49,763 nt of DNA from Chloroflexota bacterium. Its GTDB lineage: Bacteria > Chloroflexota > Anaerolineae > VGOG01. Shown here in pieces: positions 49,201-49,763 of this stretch. The number at the start of each line of letters is the position of its first letter. The stretch's first letter is position 1. Both the position numbers and the translations under genes were made by a program. The stretch is from assembly GCA_030611885.1 (NCBI GenBank), contig JAUWOY010000021.1:1-49763 (forward strand), given 5' to 3'. The notes under the pieces were generated by a model. It saw only the letters and a program-made list of their open reading frames with translations, had not been told where the DNA came from and made no database searches.

Positions 49201-49274
49201 CACCCTCGACAGGATTCGAACCTGTGACCTCCTCCTCCGCAGGGAGGCGCTCTAATCCGCTGAGCCACGAGGGC
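49201..49274 (-). tRNA. tRNA-Arg(GCG)
   Basis: 74 nt cloverleaf: acceptor GCCCTCG/CGAGGGT, D-stem GCTC/GAGC, anticodon stem CCTCC/GGAGG with loop CTGCGGA (anticodon GCG, codons CGC/CGU), T-arm ACAGG-TTCGAAT-CCTGT. CCA is not encoded. Confidence 0.9.
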
Positions 49275-49295
49275 GCGCATTGATACCAACACAGG

Positions 49296-49385
49296 CGGGG
49301 AGAGTGGGATTCGAACCCACGGAAGAGCTTTTGACCCTTCAACCGCTTAGCAGGCGGTCCCATTCGTCCACTCTGGCATCTCCCC
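49296..49385 (-). tRNA. tRNA-Ser(GCU)
   Basis: 90-nt class II tRNA: acceptor GGGGAGA/TCTCCCC, anticodon stem ACCGC/GCGGT with loop CTGCTAA (anticodon GCU), a long variable arm, T-arm GTGGG-TTCGAAT-CCCAC. CCA is not encoded. Confidence 0.93.
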
Positions 49386-49410
49386 GGGCTGGCTATGCAA
49401 TTGTCCGATT

Positions 49411-49500
<90 letters not shown>

Positions 49501-49596
49501 GGACTTGGAGAGACTTGCCCCCCATCCGCTATTAGTATAGCAAAGAGCAGCGATAATGTCAAACTTACGCTGGCAGATTGGTGGGCCACTTTGGCC

Positions 49597-49763
49597 GCGA
49601 AATCGAGGCGAGGACGCCATAGGCATCAAGTTAAGACCAGCGACCGCCGGTTGAGTAGCTCGTAGCGTAGCGGAGAGCGTATCGAAACCAAGGGAGCGGG
49701 TCTCACCAGAGCCGCTTGGTTTCGATTTGGCCCTTTCACTACGTTTCAGGCCCTACTCAACCG
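49597..49763. repeat. Intergenic repeats at the window end
   Basis: 49597-49618 is the second copy of the GCGAAATC...GGCGAGGACGCC repeat. From 49648 a large inverted repeat starts: CGGTTGAGTAG (49648-49658) pairs with CTACTCAACCG (49753-49763), and ATCGAAACCAAG (49681-49692) with CTTGGTTTCGAT (49715-49726). It may extend past the window. No gene is seen in 49501-49763. Confidence 0.7.

Overview
The window looks like chromosomal DNA of an anaerobic, moderately GC-rich bacterium, most likely a Chloroflexota (Anaerolineae-like) lineage. This is an inference. It rests on the solute-binding lipoproteins whose lipobox cysteine is followed by Pro/Thr/Lys or Glu/Lys/Val spacer repeats, on a B. subtilis-type (CGAAC-N4-GTTCG) SOS box, on a non-fused MetV/MetF pair, and on many non-pyrrolysine MttB-family methyltransferases. 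Every protein gene I accept is on the minus strand.

The theme is corrinoid-dependent methyl transfer. Nine MttB-superfamily genes, three stand-alone corrinoid proteins, a pterin (methyl-THF) methyltransferase, a homocysteine S-methyltransferase, MetV/MetF and a MetH-activation-domain protein lie within 38 kb. None of the nine MttB genes has an in-frame amber codon, so they belong to the glycine-betaine-type (MtgB-like) part of the family rather than to pyrrolysine trimethylamine methyltransferases. The substrates are probably quaternary amines but cannot be read from the sequence.

Layout by coordinate (transcription runs right to left). 1-2867: promoter, metV, metF, MetH-activation protein and the start of a hydantoinase/oxoprolinase gene. 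2904-3383: ybaK-like deacylase. 3566-16088: a long unit headed by a cobalamin riboswitch with an intrinsic terminator, then livK, livG, livF, livH, livM, mttB3, an EamA transporter, the pterin methyltransferase, mttB2, a corrinoid protein and mttB1. 16158-16900: a GntR/FCD regulator with a consensus promoter and a palindromic operator over its start site. 16930-22903: alcohol dehydrogenase, a remnant of an aldehyde:ferredoxin oxidoreductase, mttB5, corrinoid protein, homocysteine methyltransferase and mttB4. 22923-23807: a RAYT transposase inside its REP repeats. 23824-26041: mttB6 and a class I glutamine amidotransferase. 26095-33285: a complete Dpp/Opp-type importer plus a CBS-ACT protein, with promoter and terminator. 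33343-38759: promoter, corrinoid protein, mttB9, mttB8, mttB7. 38767-42465: M20 amidohydrolase, LysA-like decarboxylase and an ornithine-cyclodeaminase-family protein. 42882-43419: BrnT/BrnA toxin-antitoxin. 43468-47975: a second Dpp-type importer (binding protein and two permeases). 47992-49181: a radical-SAM DNA-repair-associated protein with an SOS box in its promoter. 49201-49500: tRNA-Arg(GCG), tRNA-Ser(GCU), tRNA-Ser(UGA). 49501-49763: intergenic repeats.

How it may work together (inference): ABC importers and the EamA protein bring in methylated amines or peptides. Each MttB moves one methyl to Co(I) of a corrinoid protein. The pterin methyltransferase passes it to THF, and MetVF may oxidise methyl-THF. 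In the second cluster the homocysteine methyltransferase could pass the methyl to homocysteine instead. The activation-domain protein would rescue oxidised corrinoid. In effect all modules of methionine synthase MetH are present as separate polypeptides, with MttB paralogues added as methyl donors.

The DNA between genes is rich in repeats of several kinds: REP/RAYT units, palindromes such as AGACTTCGGAAGTCT (one pair sits in frame inside a gene), and intercistronic spacers with a 7-nt period.
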